A program made the position numbers and the translations under genes. The notes under the pieces are model-generated. The model saw only the letters and a list, made by a program, of their open reading frames with translations, was not told where the DNA came from and searched no databases. DNA of 64,000 nucleotides from the NCBI RefSeq assembly GCF_002797735.1, contig NZ_PGFG01000001.1, positions 1,364,001 to 1,428,000 on the forward strand. The letters run 5' to 3'. Below, in pieces: positions 9,416-18,489 of this stretch; position 1 is the stretch's first letter, and each line of letters starts with the position of its first letter. The stretch is from Thermoflavifilum aggregans. GTDB taxonomy: Bacteria; Bacteroidota; Bacteroidia; Chitinophagales; Chitinophagaceae.

Positions 9416-10933
9416 ATGAAACGCAACTTCATCATATCTGCATGCCTGCTTCCGGTACTGGCTCTGCTGTTTACAGCCTGCAGCAAGAGCTTTCTGGAAA
9501 TACAACCGAAGGGATTGCAGTTAGAGTCGAATTATTATCAAACGCCTGACCAGGCTTTTGCAGCCTTGGTAGCGGCATATAATCCCATGGGCTGGGAAGC
9601 CGGCGGAAGCGATAATACCTATATTGATCCGCTTGGCCCGCTGAATTCCGCATCCGATGAATGCTACGCCGGCGGCGGCGGTCCTACCGATATGGCTTTC
9701 TGGCAGGTGTGGAACAACTATACCCTCACGCCGGCACTGGGTCCTCAAGCCGGATTCTGGGACCGGAACTATACCGGTATTTACCGGGTCAATATATTCC
9801 TCTCCAAAATTGACGGAGTGCAGGGACTCGATCCGGCCACCAAAGCCCGTTATATTGCCGAAGCTAAGTTCCTGCGGGCATACTATTATTTCTGGCTGGT
9901 ACGGTTATTCAAAAATATTCCGCTTATTACCCATCCGCTGGCTACGGAAGAAATCTACAAGCAGACGCAGGCACCGGTGGATTCAGTCTATCATCAGATT
10001 GAAACTGACCTGAAAGAAGCCATTCCCGATTTGCCCTGGACGGTCAATATTCCGGATGAAGGAGGAAGAGCCACCAAAGGTGCTGCCTATGCGCTGATGG
10101 GTAAACTCATCATGTGGGAAGCCGGTCCCAATAACAACTCCCGTATGCTGGAAGCCGCAGCTTATCTGGACAGCGTGAACTTTTCTGGGTATTATCATCT
10201 GGTGCCCAATTTCCCGGATATTTTCAGCCCCGACAACAAATTCAACAGCGAGTCCATCCTTGAAATTGTGCATACAGGAGCTCAGAATGCCGGATGGGGC
10301 AACTGGCCTAACTTCCTGGGCAATGTGTATACCCAGATGGTGGGGCCCCGCAGTTACAGCGGCCCCATTTACTGGTCGGGCGGCTGGAGCTTTAACCCCA
10401 TCATACCCAGCTTTGTGGACAGCCTGAAGGGCGATCCGCGCTATCCTTACACGGTGGCCAATATTGACAGCATCGTCAACGCAGCCCCCGGCAGAAGCTA
10501 CACAGCGGGTTATGACAATACGGGATATTTCATCCAGAAATATGCACCGCTGGCCAAATACGTTTCTACCACCGGTCAGCCTGAGCTGAATTTTCCAAAC
10601 GATTACATTGAGATTCGGCTGGCCGATACGTATTTGCTGGAAGCTGAAGCACTGATACGCGGTGGGGGCGACGCCGGTAAGGCCGGCATGTTGCTGAATG
10701 CCGTGCGTGAACGGGTGGGCTTGCCGGATGTAGCGCCTACATTGAAAAACATCTATCACGAGCGAATGATCGAACTGGCTACAGAAGGCCATCGCTGGTT
10801 CGACCTGGTAAGACTTGGCTGGGCTCCTTCCGTGCTGGCCTTTAAGGGATTCCAGGCCGGCAAACATGAATTGCTGCCCATTCCGCTGGTGGAAATGAAC
10901 AATACCCAGCTGAAGCAAAATCCGGGTTATTGA
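9416..10933 (+). CDS. SusD/RagB-family outer-membrane lipoprotein (beta-glucan PUL)
   Basis: About 505 residues from the ATG at 9416 (M-K-R-N-F-I-I-S). A lipoprotein signal ends L-L-F-T-A-C, placing the lipidated cysteine near residue 22. The tetratricopeptide-rich N-terminal half has the family motif A-K-F-L-R-A-Y-Y-Y-F, and the C-terminus ends in the usual I-P-L-V-E-M-N-N-T-Q-L-K-Q-N-P-G-Y. It forms the lid of the SusC transporter and binds the glycan. An in-frame ATG at 9377 overlaps the SusC stop (ATGA) and would allow coupled translation, but the signal peptide fits 9416 better. Confidence 0.94.
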   Translation: MKRNFIISACLLPVLALLFTACSKSFLEIQPKGLQLESNYYQTPDQAFAALVAAYNPMGWEAGGSDNTYIDPLGPLNSASDECYAGGGGPTDMAFWQVWNNYTLTPALGPQAGFWDRNYTGIYRVNIFLSKIDGVQGLDPATKARYIAEAKFLRAYYYFWLVRLFKNIPLITHPLATEEIYKQTQAPVDSVYHQIETDLKEAIPDLPWTVNIPDEGGRATKGAAYALMGKLIMWEAGPNNNSRMLEAAAYLDSVNFSGYYHLVPNFPDIFSPDNKFNSESILEIVHTGAQNAGWGNWPNFLGNVYTQMVGPRSYSGPIYWSGGWSFNPIIPSFVDSLKGDPRYPYTVANIDSIVNAAPGRSYTAGYDNTGYFIQKYAPLAKYVSTTGQPELNFPNDYIEIRLADTYLLEAEALIRGGGDAGKAGMLLNAVRERVGLPDVAPTLKNIYHERMIELATEGHRWFDLVRLGWAPSVLAFKGFQAGKHELLPIPLVEMNNTQLKQNPGY

Positions 10934-10956
10934 TTGTTGATTTAAAACTTTTCACC

Positions 10957-11898
10957 ATGAAACGTTATCATCTTCCATATTTCCTCGTCGCACTCCTGTT
11001 CATCGGCATGCTGGCCGTGCTGCTTACCAACTGCCGCCCCGATGATCTGAAAGACATTACATTGGGAGCCCCGCCCAAAGCCAGTTTTCAAATCATAGGC
11101 GGGGGTGATCAGAACACCATCACCCTGGTGAATACCACGTCCGTACCTTCCATTCCGTACTGGACGGTAGAAGAAACCCAGCAAACGGCTGAAGGTGACT
11201 CGGCCCATTTCCGGTTTACTTTTGCTGGTACTTACACCATTAAGCTGCTCGTGGCCGCGCATGGCGGATTGGATTCCGCAGAGCAGAAAGTGACTATCAA
11301 CCACAATGACACCACCGCCTGCCAGAATTCCGTGTTGGGTTTCATTGCCGGCTGCACGTCGAAAACCTGGCAATTTGCACCCGAAGCCTATGCCTACAAA
11401 GTAGGGCCCAATCCCGACGATGGCAGCTGGTGGGGCAACCCCGCTTCAGATGTAACGGGTGCACGGATCTGCGATTTCAACGATACGTACACTTTTTACT
11501 TCGATGCCAACGGTACCTTCGTATACGACAATAAAGGCGATTTCTACACCGAAGATTATCTCGGAAAAGCCAATTGGAGCTGCGATGTGAATGCTGATTT
11601 GCCTCCGGCGCAAAAACCCTGGGCATCAGGTACTTTCCGCTTTCAGGTGATTGAAGGTACCGGTGTCGCCAAAAAGGGCCAGCTGAAAGTGATTGGCCTG
11701 GGCGCCCATATCGGTCTGGCCAAGGTAACCAATCAGGGTGAGACCAAAACCGCACCGGTAGTGAATTCCATTACGTATGATATCCTGGATATGTATCATG
11801 ATCCTGCCGGATTTGATGTGCTCAAGCTTGGCATCAATGATAGCCAGGATCCCAACAATCCGGTGTGGTGGACCTATACCCTGCGGAGTGTGAATTAA
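10957..11898 (+). CDS. PKD-like surface lipoprotein, putative glycan-binding protein (SusE position)
   Basis: About 313 residues from the ATG at 10957. The N-terminal signal ends L-L-T-N-C, so it is probably a lipoprotein. Residues ~35-110 resemble a PKD/immunoglobulin-like domain (F-T-F-A-G-T-Y-T-I-K-L-L-V). The rest is a beta-rich, aromatic-rich domain (W-W-G-N-P, Y-T-F-Y-F-D-A-N-G-T-F) with several cysteines and no catalytic motif I recognise. Being third after SusC and SusD and before GH16, it sits where surface glycan-binding proteins usually lie in PULs. The role in beta-glucan binding is inferred from position. Confidence 0.7.
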   Translation: MKRYHLPYFLVALLFIGMLAVLLTNCRPDDLKDITLGAPPKASFQIIGGGDQNTITLVNTTSVPSIPYWTVEETQQTAEGDSAHFRFTFAGTYTIKLLVAAHGGLDSAEQKVTINHNDTTACQNSVLGFIAGCTSKTWQFAPEAYAYKVGPNPDDGSWWGNPASDVTGARICDFNDTYTFYFDANGTFVYDNKGDFYTEDYLGKANWSCDVNADLPPAQKPWASGTFRFQVIEGTGVAKKGQLKVIGLGAHIGLAKVTNQGETKTAPVVNSITYDILDMYHDPAGFDVLKLGINDSQDPNNPVWWTYTLRSVN

Positions 11899-11996
11899 TG
11901 ATATGCTTTTAACTGTGCATCATACTTCTTCGTGCAAGAATTGTTTCGATTTTGTTCTATCCATGAAGACCCTGTTTACTTTTTAAACGTGCTATC

Positions 11997-13199
11997 ATGA
12001 AACTACGCTGGCTCTTTTTGTGGATGAGTTGCGGATTGCAGATGGTTTTTTCCTGCAGCAAGTCGTCGAGCAACCCTTCACCTTCCGATGGGAATCAGCC
12101 TGCCATTACCGTCTCTGATGTGACGCTGGCCCGTCAGCCCCGGCAGGATATTTCATTCCGGTTTTATGTGAGCTTATCCAAAGCTTCTTCCCAAACCGTT
12201 ACCGTGCACTACGCTACACAGGCCGGCACGGCCCTGGCCGGAAAAGATTTCATTCCCGACAGTGGCATTTTGCAGTTTCCGCCCGGTACTACACAGGCTT
12301 ATGTGGATATCACGGTAAAAGCCGATAGCCTGCGGCAGGCCAATCAGGAATTTTACCTGGTACTATCAGCTCCGCAGCAAGCTACCCTTGCCCGAAACAA
12401 AGCCACTGGCGTGATCCTGAATCAGGATTTACCTTATTTGCCTACATCAGATTCCGGTTATACCACTCCTATGTCCTATCCCGGCTATCATCTGGTATGG
12501 CACGATGAGTTTGATGAAACCGGCCTGTCGGATAATGATTGGAACTATGAGATCGGTGGCAATGGCTGGGGCAATCAGGAACTGGAATACTATACTTCCC
12601 GGCCTCAGAATGTGTTTATTTCCGATGGAAAACTGATTATCGAAGCCCGGAAGGAAAGCTACGGGAATAACTCATACACCTCCGCCCGCATCACCACGCA
12701 GGGCAAACATGAATTTCAGTATGGCCGCATAGATATCCGGGCCAAACTGCCGGTGGCAACGGGTATGTGGCCCGCCTTGTGGATGCTGGGCTCTAATATC
12801 AAACAGGTAGGATGGCCGCAATGCGGAGAGATTGATATCATGGAGCTGATCGGAAAGAATCCGCGTGAGGTGGTAGGTTCGTTTCACTGGAAAAAAGCCG
12901 ACGGCAGTGAAGGTACCTTCAACAACCGGTATGATCTCACCCAGGGCGATTTTTCGCAGGCCTTTCATGTGTTTAGCCTGTTATGGGATGCGGATTCATT
13001 GCAGATTCTGGTAGATGATATACCGTATGTGAAAGCTTCGCGGCAGGATTTAAGCGATGGCCCCTATCCGTTTGATCAGCCTTTCTTTTTCATTTTCAAT
13101 GTAGCTGTGGGGGGCAACTGGCCGGGTCCGCCCGATCAGACCACCAGTTTTCCACAGCGCATGTTTGTGGACTATGTACGGGTGTTTCAGAAAAACTGA
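11997..13199 (+). CDS. GH16 endo-beta-1,3-glucanase (laminarinase) lipoprotein with Calx-beta domain
   Basis: 400 residues. The signal ends F-S-C (C20 lipidated). Residues ~35-145 form a Calx-beta-like sandwich (T-V-T-V-H-Y-A-T-Q-A-G-T-A onward). Residues ~165-399 are the GH16 domain: the H-D-E-F motif at 169-172, and the catalytic G-E-I-D-I-M-E-L with nucleophile E278, D280 and acid/base E283. The spacing E-x-D-x-x-E with a bulge residue is that of laminarinases and lichenases. Enzymes of this group cut internal beta-1,3 (or mixed-linkage) glucan, here on the cell surface, to feed the SusCD pair. It lies 98 bp after the PKD lipoprotein. Confidence 0.92.
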   Translation: MKLRWLFLWMSCGLQMVFSCSKSSSNPSPSDGNQPAITVSDVTLARQPRQDISFRFYVSLSKASSQTVTVHYATQAGTALAGKDFIPDSGILQFPPGTTQAYVDITVKADSLRQANQEFYLVLSAPQQATLARNKATGVILNQDLPYLPTSDSGYTTPMSYPGYHLVWHDEFDETGLSDNDWNYEIGGNGWGNQELEYYTSRPQNVFISDGKLIIEARKESYGNNSYTSARITTQGKHEFQYGRIDIRAKLPVATGMWPALWMLGSNIKQVGWPQCGEIDIMELIGKNPREVVGSFHWKKADGSEGTFNNRYDLTQGDFSQAFHVFSLLWDADSLQILVDDIPYVKASRQDLSDGPYPFDQPFFFIFNVAVGGNWPGPPDQTTSFPQRMFVDYVRVFQKN

Positions 13200-13324
13200 G
13201 GCCTGTTAAACGTGCCTATCCTGAGCAAGCTGCTTTTTTCATGAGATTGCTTCGCCTGGAATGGCTGTAAAATACAGCAGGCAGATTCCTGCATAGATAA
13301 ATTGTTATTGTAAAACAAAAAAGC

Positions 13325-14872
13325 ATGCACAAGCATTTCAGTATCGAAAACAAATTCCGGTGCCGTGGCTTCCGGCTGTGGGTTTTTCCTAGCAGGTTCC
13401 GGGCTGTACTTACCATTGTGCTCATAAGCAGCATGGGCTGCTATACGGGTTGTGCCAAATCAAACCCGCCGGCAGGCCAGGCAGGCGGTTCGCAGCCTGC
13501 ACCACCTGCCGATACGACCCATCCGGTGCAACAGCAGCCTGTGCAAACCGATGTAGCCTACTGGCTCACCACGCCCGATCGCAGCCAGCTGCTGAAGCAG
13601 CAACAGGTAGCTTTGTTGTTCTCCCCAGCATCCGGTCAACAGCCTACCATTGAAGTGGATACCACACAAACCTTTCAAACCATCGATGGATTTGGTTTTG
13701 CCCTCACCGGTGGCAGTGCCTATTTGATTCACAAATTGCCAGCTGCACAGCAAGCCGCCTTGCTGCAGGAATTATTTGGCAACGATAGCAACTCCATTCA
13801 CATCAGCTATATCCGCATCAGCATCGGCGCTTCAGATCTGAATCGTTCTGCTTTTACCTACGATGATATGCCTGCCGGGCAAACCGATACGACTCTGGAG
13901 TATTTCAATCTCGGAGCTGATCAGTATGACCTGATACCCATATTGCAAAAGGTGCTGCAAATCCAGCCCGGCCTGCACATCATCGCCACGCCCTGGTCGG
14001 CACCGGCCTGGATGAAAACCAACCACAGCCTGATAGGTGGCAGCCTGGATACGGCGTATTATGCGGTGTATGCAAGATATTTTGTCAGATACATTCAAAC
14101 CATGCAGTCGCTGGGCATTCCCATTGAAGCCATCACTCCTCAAAACGAGCCGCTGTACGGAGGCAATAATCCCAGCATGATGATGCAGCCGCAGGAAGAG
14201 CTGCGCTTCGTCAGAGACTACCTGGGCCCAGCTTTTCAACAGGCGGATATTCGCACCAAAATTGTGGTATATGATCACAACTGCGATCGGCCTGATTATC
14301 CGCTTACCATCCTGCAGGATCCGGTAGCCAGGCAATATGTGGATGGTTCGGCCTTTCACCTGTATGCGGGCAATATCACAGCCCTTTCGCAGGTGCACCA
14401 TGCCTATCCCGACAAGCAGGTATATTTCACCGAACAATGGACCGGCGGCCCCGATCAGTTTGGTCCCAACCTGTCGTGGGATATCCTGAACCTGATTGTG
14501 GGTGCTACACGCAACTGGAGCCGATGTGTGATCAAATGGAATCTGGCTTCCGATCCAGATTATCAACCCCACACCCCCGGCGGATGTAGTTCCTGTCTGG
14601 GCGCATTGACCATCGGGAGCGATATTATCCGCAATTCATCATATTATTCCATTGCCCATGCATCCAAATTTGTTCCTTCCGGATCGGTGCGGGTATATTC
14701 TACAGATCTGCCTGCCCTGCCCAATGTGGCTTTCCTGACACCAAACGGCAGCAAGGTACTTATCGTATACAACCCATCATCTGCTGATCAAACTTTTCAG
14801 ATTTCCTTCCGTGGCAAACAGGTAAGTCCGGTGCTGCCAGCCGGTGCAGTAGGCACATTTGTGTGGAAATGA
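13325..14872 (+). CDS. GH30-family glucanase lipoprotein (beta-1,6-glucanase type)
   Basis: 515 residues. The signal segment ends C-Y-T-G-C (C43 likely lipidated), followed by a low-complexity linker that contains the peptide P-A-G-Q-A-G encoded by a palindromic repeat (13465-13488). The GH30 barrel starts near I-D-G-F-G-F-A-L-T-G-G (residues 120-130). The acid/base is E275 in T-P-Q-N-E-P and the nucleophile E370 in Y-F-T-E-Q-W. Overall it resembles the glucosylceramidase-like GH30 group that includes fungal and bacterial beta-1,6-glucanases. In a locus with GH16 this would remove beta-1,6 branches of laminarin. The exact linkage is inferred. The 125-bp gap before it has a small hairpin at 13264-13278. 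Confidence 0.88.
   Translation: MHKHFSIENKFRCRGFRLWVFPSRFRAVLTIVLISSMGCYTGCAKSNPPAGQAGGSQPAPPADTTHPVQQQPVQTDVAYWLTTPDRSQLLKQQQVALLFSPASGQQPTIEVDTTQTFQTIDGFGFALTGGSAYLIHKLPAAQQAALLQELFGNDSNSIHISYIRISIGASDLNRSAFTYDDMPAGQTDTTLEYFNLGADQYDLIPILQKVLQIQPGLHIIATPWSAPAWMKTNHSLIGGSLDTAYYAVYARYFVRYIQTMQSLGIPIEAITPQNEPLYGGNNPSMMMQPQEELRFVRDYLGPAFQQADIRTKIVVYDHNCDRPDYPLTILQDPVARQYVDGSAFHLYAGNITALSQVHHAYPDKQVYFTEQWTGGPDQFGPNLSWDILNLIVGATRNWSRCVIKWNLASDPDYQPHTPGGCSSCLGALTIGSDIIRNSSYYSIAHASKFVPSGSVRVYSTDLPALPNVAFLTPNGSKVLIVYNPSSADQTFQISFRGKQVSPVLPAGAVGTFVWK
13465..13488. repeat. CCTGCC-family palindrome inside the GH30 linker
   Basis: CCCGCCGGCAGGCCAGGCAG plus GCGG. It is a degenerate copy of the palindrome family concentrated at 16.5-25.4 kb and is translated as P-P-A-G-Q-A-G-G between the lipobox and the catalytic domain. 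Confidence 0.55.
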
Positions 14873-14965
14873 AGTGAGCTGCTGGTGGCAATACACCTTG
14901 CAGTTGCTGCTTTACCTGCGCAGCAGGCCCATGCGTGTAATGAATATTCAGAGGCAGTTTGAAGG

Positions 14966-16507
14966 CTATTTGAAAAGGGTTTGCATGAGTTTTTGCCCGT
15001 GTTGATACAGGATGTGTTTCCATTTTTCAGCCAACTGATTCACATCCTCCGAAAAACGGAAATACAATACAGCTCCGCCAAACAAGCCGATATAGACGAT
15101 GCCTCTTATGGCAGCATCGATAAGATAGATAAGCACCCTGCTTGGGGAATCATTACCAAGAGGCAGCGGAATGGATTTCGCAATCACGAACGCTGCAATG
15201 CCCGATAGTACAATACCAGCTGTTGCCCACCGGAAAGGCTGCATCTGGAAACGCAGGTAGATAAACACGCAGCGCATCAGATTAAAAAGCGTTAGGGAAA
15301 GAGCTGCTGTGATGGCGGCACCTATCATCCCAAAACGATGCACCAGAAAATAATTCAGTACAATGGAAACAACCGTAAAGAAAATATTCGTATAAAAATC
15401 AAATTTCCAGAAATGGGAAGTCTGAATCACTTGATTATTCACGCCTGTGCCCAGATCCATCAGTTTGCCTGCACCCAGAATCCACACCACCCAGGTAATT
15501 CCGCGGTATTTTTCGGGCAGGAAATGCTGAATATCCGGCAGATCCGTGCAGATGAGTCCCAGAATGGCCAGTCCGGCAATCAGCAGGGTGGCGGAGGATT
15601 TCTGATAAAGCTTTTCAATTTCCTTATAATCCTTGTTTTTCCAGTGTACAGCCAGCAGGGGAGTGGTAATGGAAGCCATGCCCCGCTGCGGCACTTCCAT
15701 CACTCGGATGATATAATCGGCTATGGAATACACGCCTGTCTGTGCCAGTCCGCTGATGCTGGATATGAAAAAAATTTCCACCGTTTTGGCAAATACATTG
15801 AACACGTTGCTGCTGAACACATACAGGCTGAAAGCCAGCATGCGTTTCCACAGCCTGCGGGTTACGGAGCTGATACCCGCATACAGATGAAACTGCCCGC
15901 TGCGGATCAATACCACCAGCACCACAATCACCGGAATGGCAAACAATCCGCTATACAATTTGATGAATGCATCTACCGATATCCCATGCAGGGCAACCAG
16001 TACAATCAACAAGGTACCATACAGGCGCACAACCGTTTCGCGCAGCACGTTGGTGAGTACGGTTTTGCGTAATCCCCAGGCAAAGCTCTCCAGCAAAGCA
16101 AAAAACAACATGAAGAACACCATGGGGAACAGCCAGAAATAATATTGTACAAACAAAGCTGAATTGCCGGAAAACTTACGGATGATAAGCGATTTGCCCA
16201 GCCATCCCGCCAGTGCGAATAATCCGAAACCCAGCAGACAGATGCTGATGACCAGCAGTGGCAGATCGTTTTTATGAGGTTTCAGATAATCCTGGTAAAA
16301 TGGGAAAAATTTATTTACCACGGGCACAGTGCCCAAGGTAGCCAGGGCTGCCATCAGGGCTGCAGCATTTACCATCAGCTGAATCAATCCGAATTGTTCG
16401 GGGCTCAGAAAATGGGTAAACAGCACCAGCACATTGAAAGCACCAATAGCAAACCCGGCATAAATGAAAATGGTGGATTGAATGCTTTGCCGCCTGACAA
16501 TACCCAT
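14966..16507 (-). CDS. Polysaccharide flippase (MATE-like MOP superfamily, Wzx type)
   Basis: About 513 residues from the ATG at 16507 (M-G-I-V-R-R-Q-S-I-Q-S-T), a start very typical for this Bacteroidota flippase group. A longer frame to 16576 would prepend 23 residues encoded by a palindromic repeat (P-A-F-G-R-Q-E-K) and is rejected. The protein is almost entirely hydrophobic with about 12-14 membrane helices. MOP-type flippases move undecaprenyl-linked sugar units across the inner membrane. It is divergent from the methyltransferase/glycosyltransferase block and convergent with the GH30 gene, so it closes the polysaccharide region on its left. Confidence 0.85.
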   Translation of the reverse strand: MGIVRRQSIQSTIFIYAGFAIGAFNVLVLFTHFLSPEQFGLIQLMVNAAALMAALATLGTVPVVNKFFPFYQDYLKPHKNDLPLLVISICLLGFGLFALAGWLGKSLIIRKFSGNSALFVQYYFWLFPMVFFMLFFALLESFAWGLRKTVLTNVLRETVVRLYGTLLIVLVALHGISVDAFIKLYSGLFAIPVIVVLVVLIRSGQFHLYAGISSVTRRLWKRMLAFSLYVFSSNVFNVFAKTVEIFFISSISGLAQTGVYSIADYIIRVMEVPQRGMASITTPLLAVHWKNKDYKEIEKLYQKSSATLLIAGLAILGLICTDLPDIQHFLPEKYRGITWVVWILGAGKLMDLGTGVNNQVIQTSHFWKFDFYTNIFFTVVSIVLNYFLVHRFGMIGAAITAALSLTLFNLMRCVFIYLRFQMQPFRWATAGIVLSGIAAFVIAKSIPLPLGNDSPSRVLIYLIDAAIRGIVYIGLFGGAVLYFRFSEDVNQLAEKWKHILYQHGQKLMQTLFK

Positions 16508-16521
16508 AAATCTGTTTTTCT

Positions 16522-16540
16522 CCTGCCTGCCGAAAGCAGG
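16522..16540. repeat. CCTGCC-family palindrome upstream of the flippase
   Basis: CCTGCCTGCCGAAAGCAGG. It is a shortened copy of the family (left arm CCTGCCTGC, right arm GCAGG) 15 bp before the flippase start on the minus strand. Confidence 0.55.
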
Positions 16541-16585
16541 GTTGTGAACGCCAAAAATAATATTTTTGAAGGTCAATCCTGTTCC

Positions 16586-16607
16586 TTAGGCAGACGGTCC
16601 TGCCTAA
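16586..16607. repeat. Palindrome overlapping the promoter of the methyltransferase operon
   Basis: Perfect 8-bp arms TTAGGCAG (16586-16593) and CTGCCTAA (16600-16607) with a 6-nt loop. The right arm overlaps the TAACTTTG -7 box at 16605-16612. Confidence 0.5.
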
Positions 16608-16612
16608 CTTTG
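16605..16612 (+). promoter_or_regulatory. Putative -7 element for the rightward polysaccharide operon
   Basis: TAACTTTG matches TAnnTTTG exactly and lies 22 bp before the ATG at 16634. No exact TTG is found 20 bp upstream (GTTCC at 16581), so only half of the promoter is supported. Confidence 0.4.
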
Positions 16613-16633
16613 GGATGATATTCAATTTCATCT

Positions 16634-17347
16634 ATGGCTGCTGAACGTACTCCGCAATCCATCTCTCGTGAAATGCATGATCGTCTGCATCCCACCATTT
16701 TCCATCCCCGTTATTACCATCTCAGTCGTCTGAAAAAAGCTGTGCAATTTGTTATACAGAAATATATTCAGAAAGGCAGCTGTGATGTGATGGTTGACTA
16801 TGGTTGTGGCAGTATGCCCTATCGTTCATTGTTTATGCCTTACGTAAAAAATTATCTGGGAGCAGATATAGCTTTGAATCAGGCTGCAGATATTGTGTTG
16901 GATGAATATGGCCGATTGCCGCTTAATGCCGCATCAGCAGATGTAATTCTTTCTACACAGGTACTCGAACATGTAACGGATCCGCAACTTTATCTGCAGG
17001 AAGCAAGCAGGGTGTTGAAAAATCAAGGTTTGTTGATTTTATCCACGCATGGTATCTGGATGTATCATCCTGATCCTGTTGACTATTGGAGATGGACATC
17101 TGCGGGATTGCAAAAAATCATTCATGAAAATGGTTTTGAAATACTCGATATAGTTGGCATACAAGGTCTTGCATCAGCAGGACTTCAGCTGATACAGGAT
17201 GCATTTTTATTTAAATTGCCTTCCTTTGTAAAATGTTTTTTTATTCCTGTCATGCAACTCAGAATTGCTTTGGCCGATCAGCTCCACAGCCGCAACAATC
17301 GGATCAAGGATGCCTGTGTGTTTATGATTGTAGCTAAAAAGTCGTGA
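16634..17347 (+). CDS. Class I SAM-dependent methyltransferase (Methyltransf_11 type)
   Basis: 237 residues. The SAM-binding motif V-D-Y-G-C-G-S is at residues ~54-60 and the post-motif L-E-H-V at 111-114 with V-I-L-S-T-Q before it. The C-terminal half is hydrophobic and may contact the membrane or a lipid-linked substrate. It starts a tight rightward block (gap of 4 bp to the next gene) of two glycosyltransferases and WecB, so methylation of a surface sugar or of its lipid carrier is the likely job. Substrate unknown. Confidence 0.8.
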   Translation: MAAERTPQSISREMHDRLHPTIFHPRYYHLSRLKKAVQFVIQKYIQKGSCDVMVDYGCGSMPYRSLFMPYVKNYLGADIALNQAADIVLDEYGRLPLNAASADVILSTQVLEHVTDPQLYLQEASRVLKNQGLLILSTHGIWMYHPDPVDYWRWTSAGLQKIIHENGFEILDIVGIQGLASAGLQLIQDAFLFKLPSFVKCFFIPVMQLRIALADQLHSRNNRIKDACVFMIVAKKS

Positions 17348-17351
17348 GATC

Positions 17352-18479
17352 ATGAGGATTTGTGTAACCCGCTCTAATGTGCAAGCTTATTCTGAGACTT
17401 TTATTGTAAGGCAGATTGCAGGTTTAAAATCTGTTTTTGGTGATGATCAGGTAAAACTGATTTATCAAAACTGGCTACCCCAAAAAGAAGAGTCCGGTAA
17501 GCTGTTAAACCCATTACCTCTTTTCCTGCTGCATAAATTTTTTAAGAATGTATTTCATAAAGAAGACACCCTCATCAACCTGTACGGCTTAATCAAATAT
17601 TTTAAAAACCAAAAGTTCGACGTCGTAGTAGCCAACTATGGAGTTACCGGAGCCAAAATATGGAAAGCATGCACACAGGCAGGTGTGCCTTTAATTGTCC
17701 ATTTCCACGGATTTGATGCTTTTCACAAACAAACCTTGCAGAAATACCTCCCCTCCTACAAGCAAATGTTTCAATATGCAAGCTACATCATTGCCGTTTC
17801 ACAAGACATGCGCAAACAGTTAATTGCATTGGGCGCAGATGAGCAAAAAGTAGTCACGATCCCTTATGGTATTGATATTTCGTTTTTCAGGCCTGGCGAC
17901 CCTTCAACAGCTCCGCCCGTGTTTCTCGCCGTAGGAAGGTTCACAGCCAAGAAAGCCCCACAGTTGACTATTCAGGCATTCAGCTATGTCGTGCAGCAGG
18001 TGCCTGAAGCAAGATTGATGATGGTGGGTGATGGTGAGTTGTTTGAGGAGTGTGTAAAGCTTGCTGCTAATTTGGTTCATAAAATCGAATTTAAAGGCGT
18101 GCTGCAACCCGATGAAATTGCTCAGCTTATGCGACAAGTCCGGGCTTTCGTGCAACATTCTGTCACAGCGCCCGATGGCGACAAGGAAGGCACACCCAAT
18201 ACGATTCTGGAAGCTGCCGCATCTGGTTTGCCCGTCATCAGTACTTACCATGCGGGTATTCCCGAAGCAGTCAGGCATGGTGAAACGGGCTTCCTGGTAG
18301 AAGAGGGGGATGTGCACCTGATGGCAGATTACATGATAAAACTCGCAACCAATCCTCAGTTGGCAAAAGAGTTGGGTAGTGCAGCAAGAAAACATATAGA
18401 ACAGCATTACACACAGCAGCAACAGATAAATAAAATCGTAGAACTTATTCATGCTTGCTTGCTGGTAGGCAGGCATTAA
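17352..18479 (+). CDS. GT4-family glycosyltransferase
   Basis: 375 residues with the GT-B fold of family GT4. The N-terminal domain ends near H-F-H-G-F-D-A-F (about residues 118-125), the nucleotide-sugar domain begins A-V-G-R-F-T-A-K-K-A-P (about 193-203), and the E-x7-E type signature is in E-G-T-P-N-T-I-L-E-A-A-A-S-G-L-P (about 278-293). It resembles colanic-acid type WcaL transferases. It would add a sugar to the lipid-linked repeat unit on the cytoplasmic face. The last residues (A-C-L-L-V-G-R-H) are encoded by a half-copy of the palindrome family (18454-18473), suggesting a repeat-altered C-terminus. Confidence 0.86.
   Translation: MRICVTRSNVQAYSETFIVRQIAGLKSVFGDDQVKLIYQNWLPQKEESGKLLNPLPLFLLHKFFKNVFHKEDTLINLYGLIKYFKNQKFDVVVANYGVTGAKIWKACTQAGVPLIVHFHGFDAFHKQTLQKYLPSYKQMFQYASYIIAVSQDMRKQLIALGADEQKVVTIPYGIDISFFRPGDPSTAPPVFLAVGRFTAKKAPQLTIQAFSYVVQQVPEARLMMVGDGELFEECVKLAANLVHKIEFKGVLQPDEIAQLMRQVRAFVQHSVTAPDGDKEGTPNTILEAAASGLPVISTYHAGIPEAVRHGETGFLVEEGDVHLMADYMIKLATNPQLAKELGSAARKHIEQHYTQQQQINKIVELIHACLLVGRH
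18454..18473. repeat. Degenerate CCTGCC-family copy at the end of the GT4 gene
   Basis: CTTGCTTGCTGGTAGGCAGG. The right arm GGCAGG is intact and the left arm diverged. It encodes the last residues of the glycosyltransferase. Confidence 0.35.
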
Positions 18480-18489
18480 ATTTTGCTGT

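Noticed and set aside
9983-10918. 311-codon reading frame on the minus strand
   Set aside because: Antisense shadow of susD without recognisable motifs or start signals.
16508-16576. N-terminal extension of the flippase
   Set aside because: Encoded partly by a palindromic repeat; the family start M-G-I-V-R-R-Q-S-I-Q at 16507 is much more credible.
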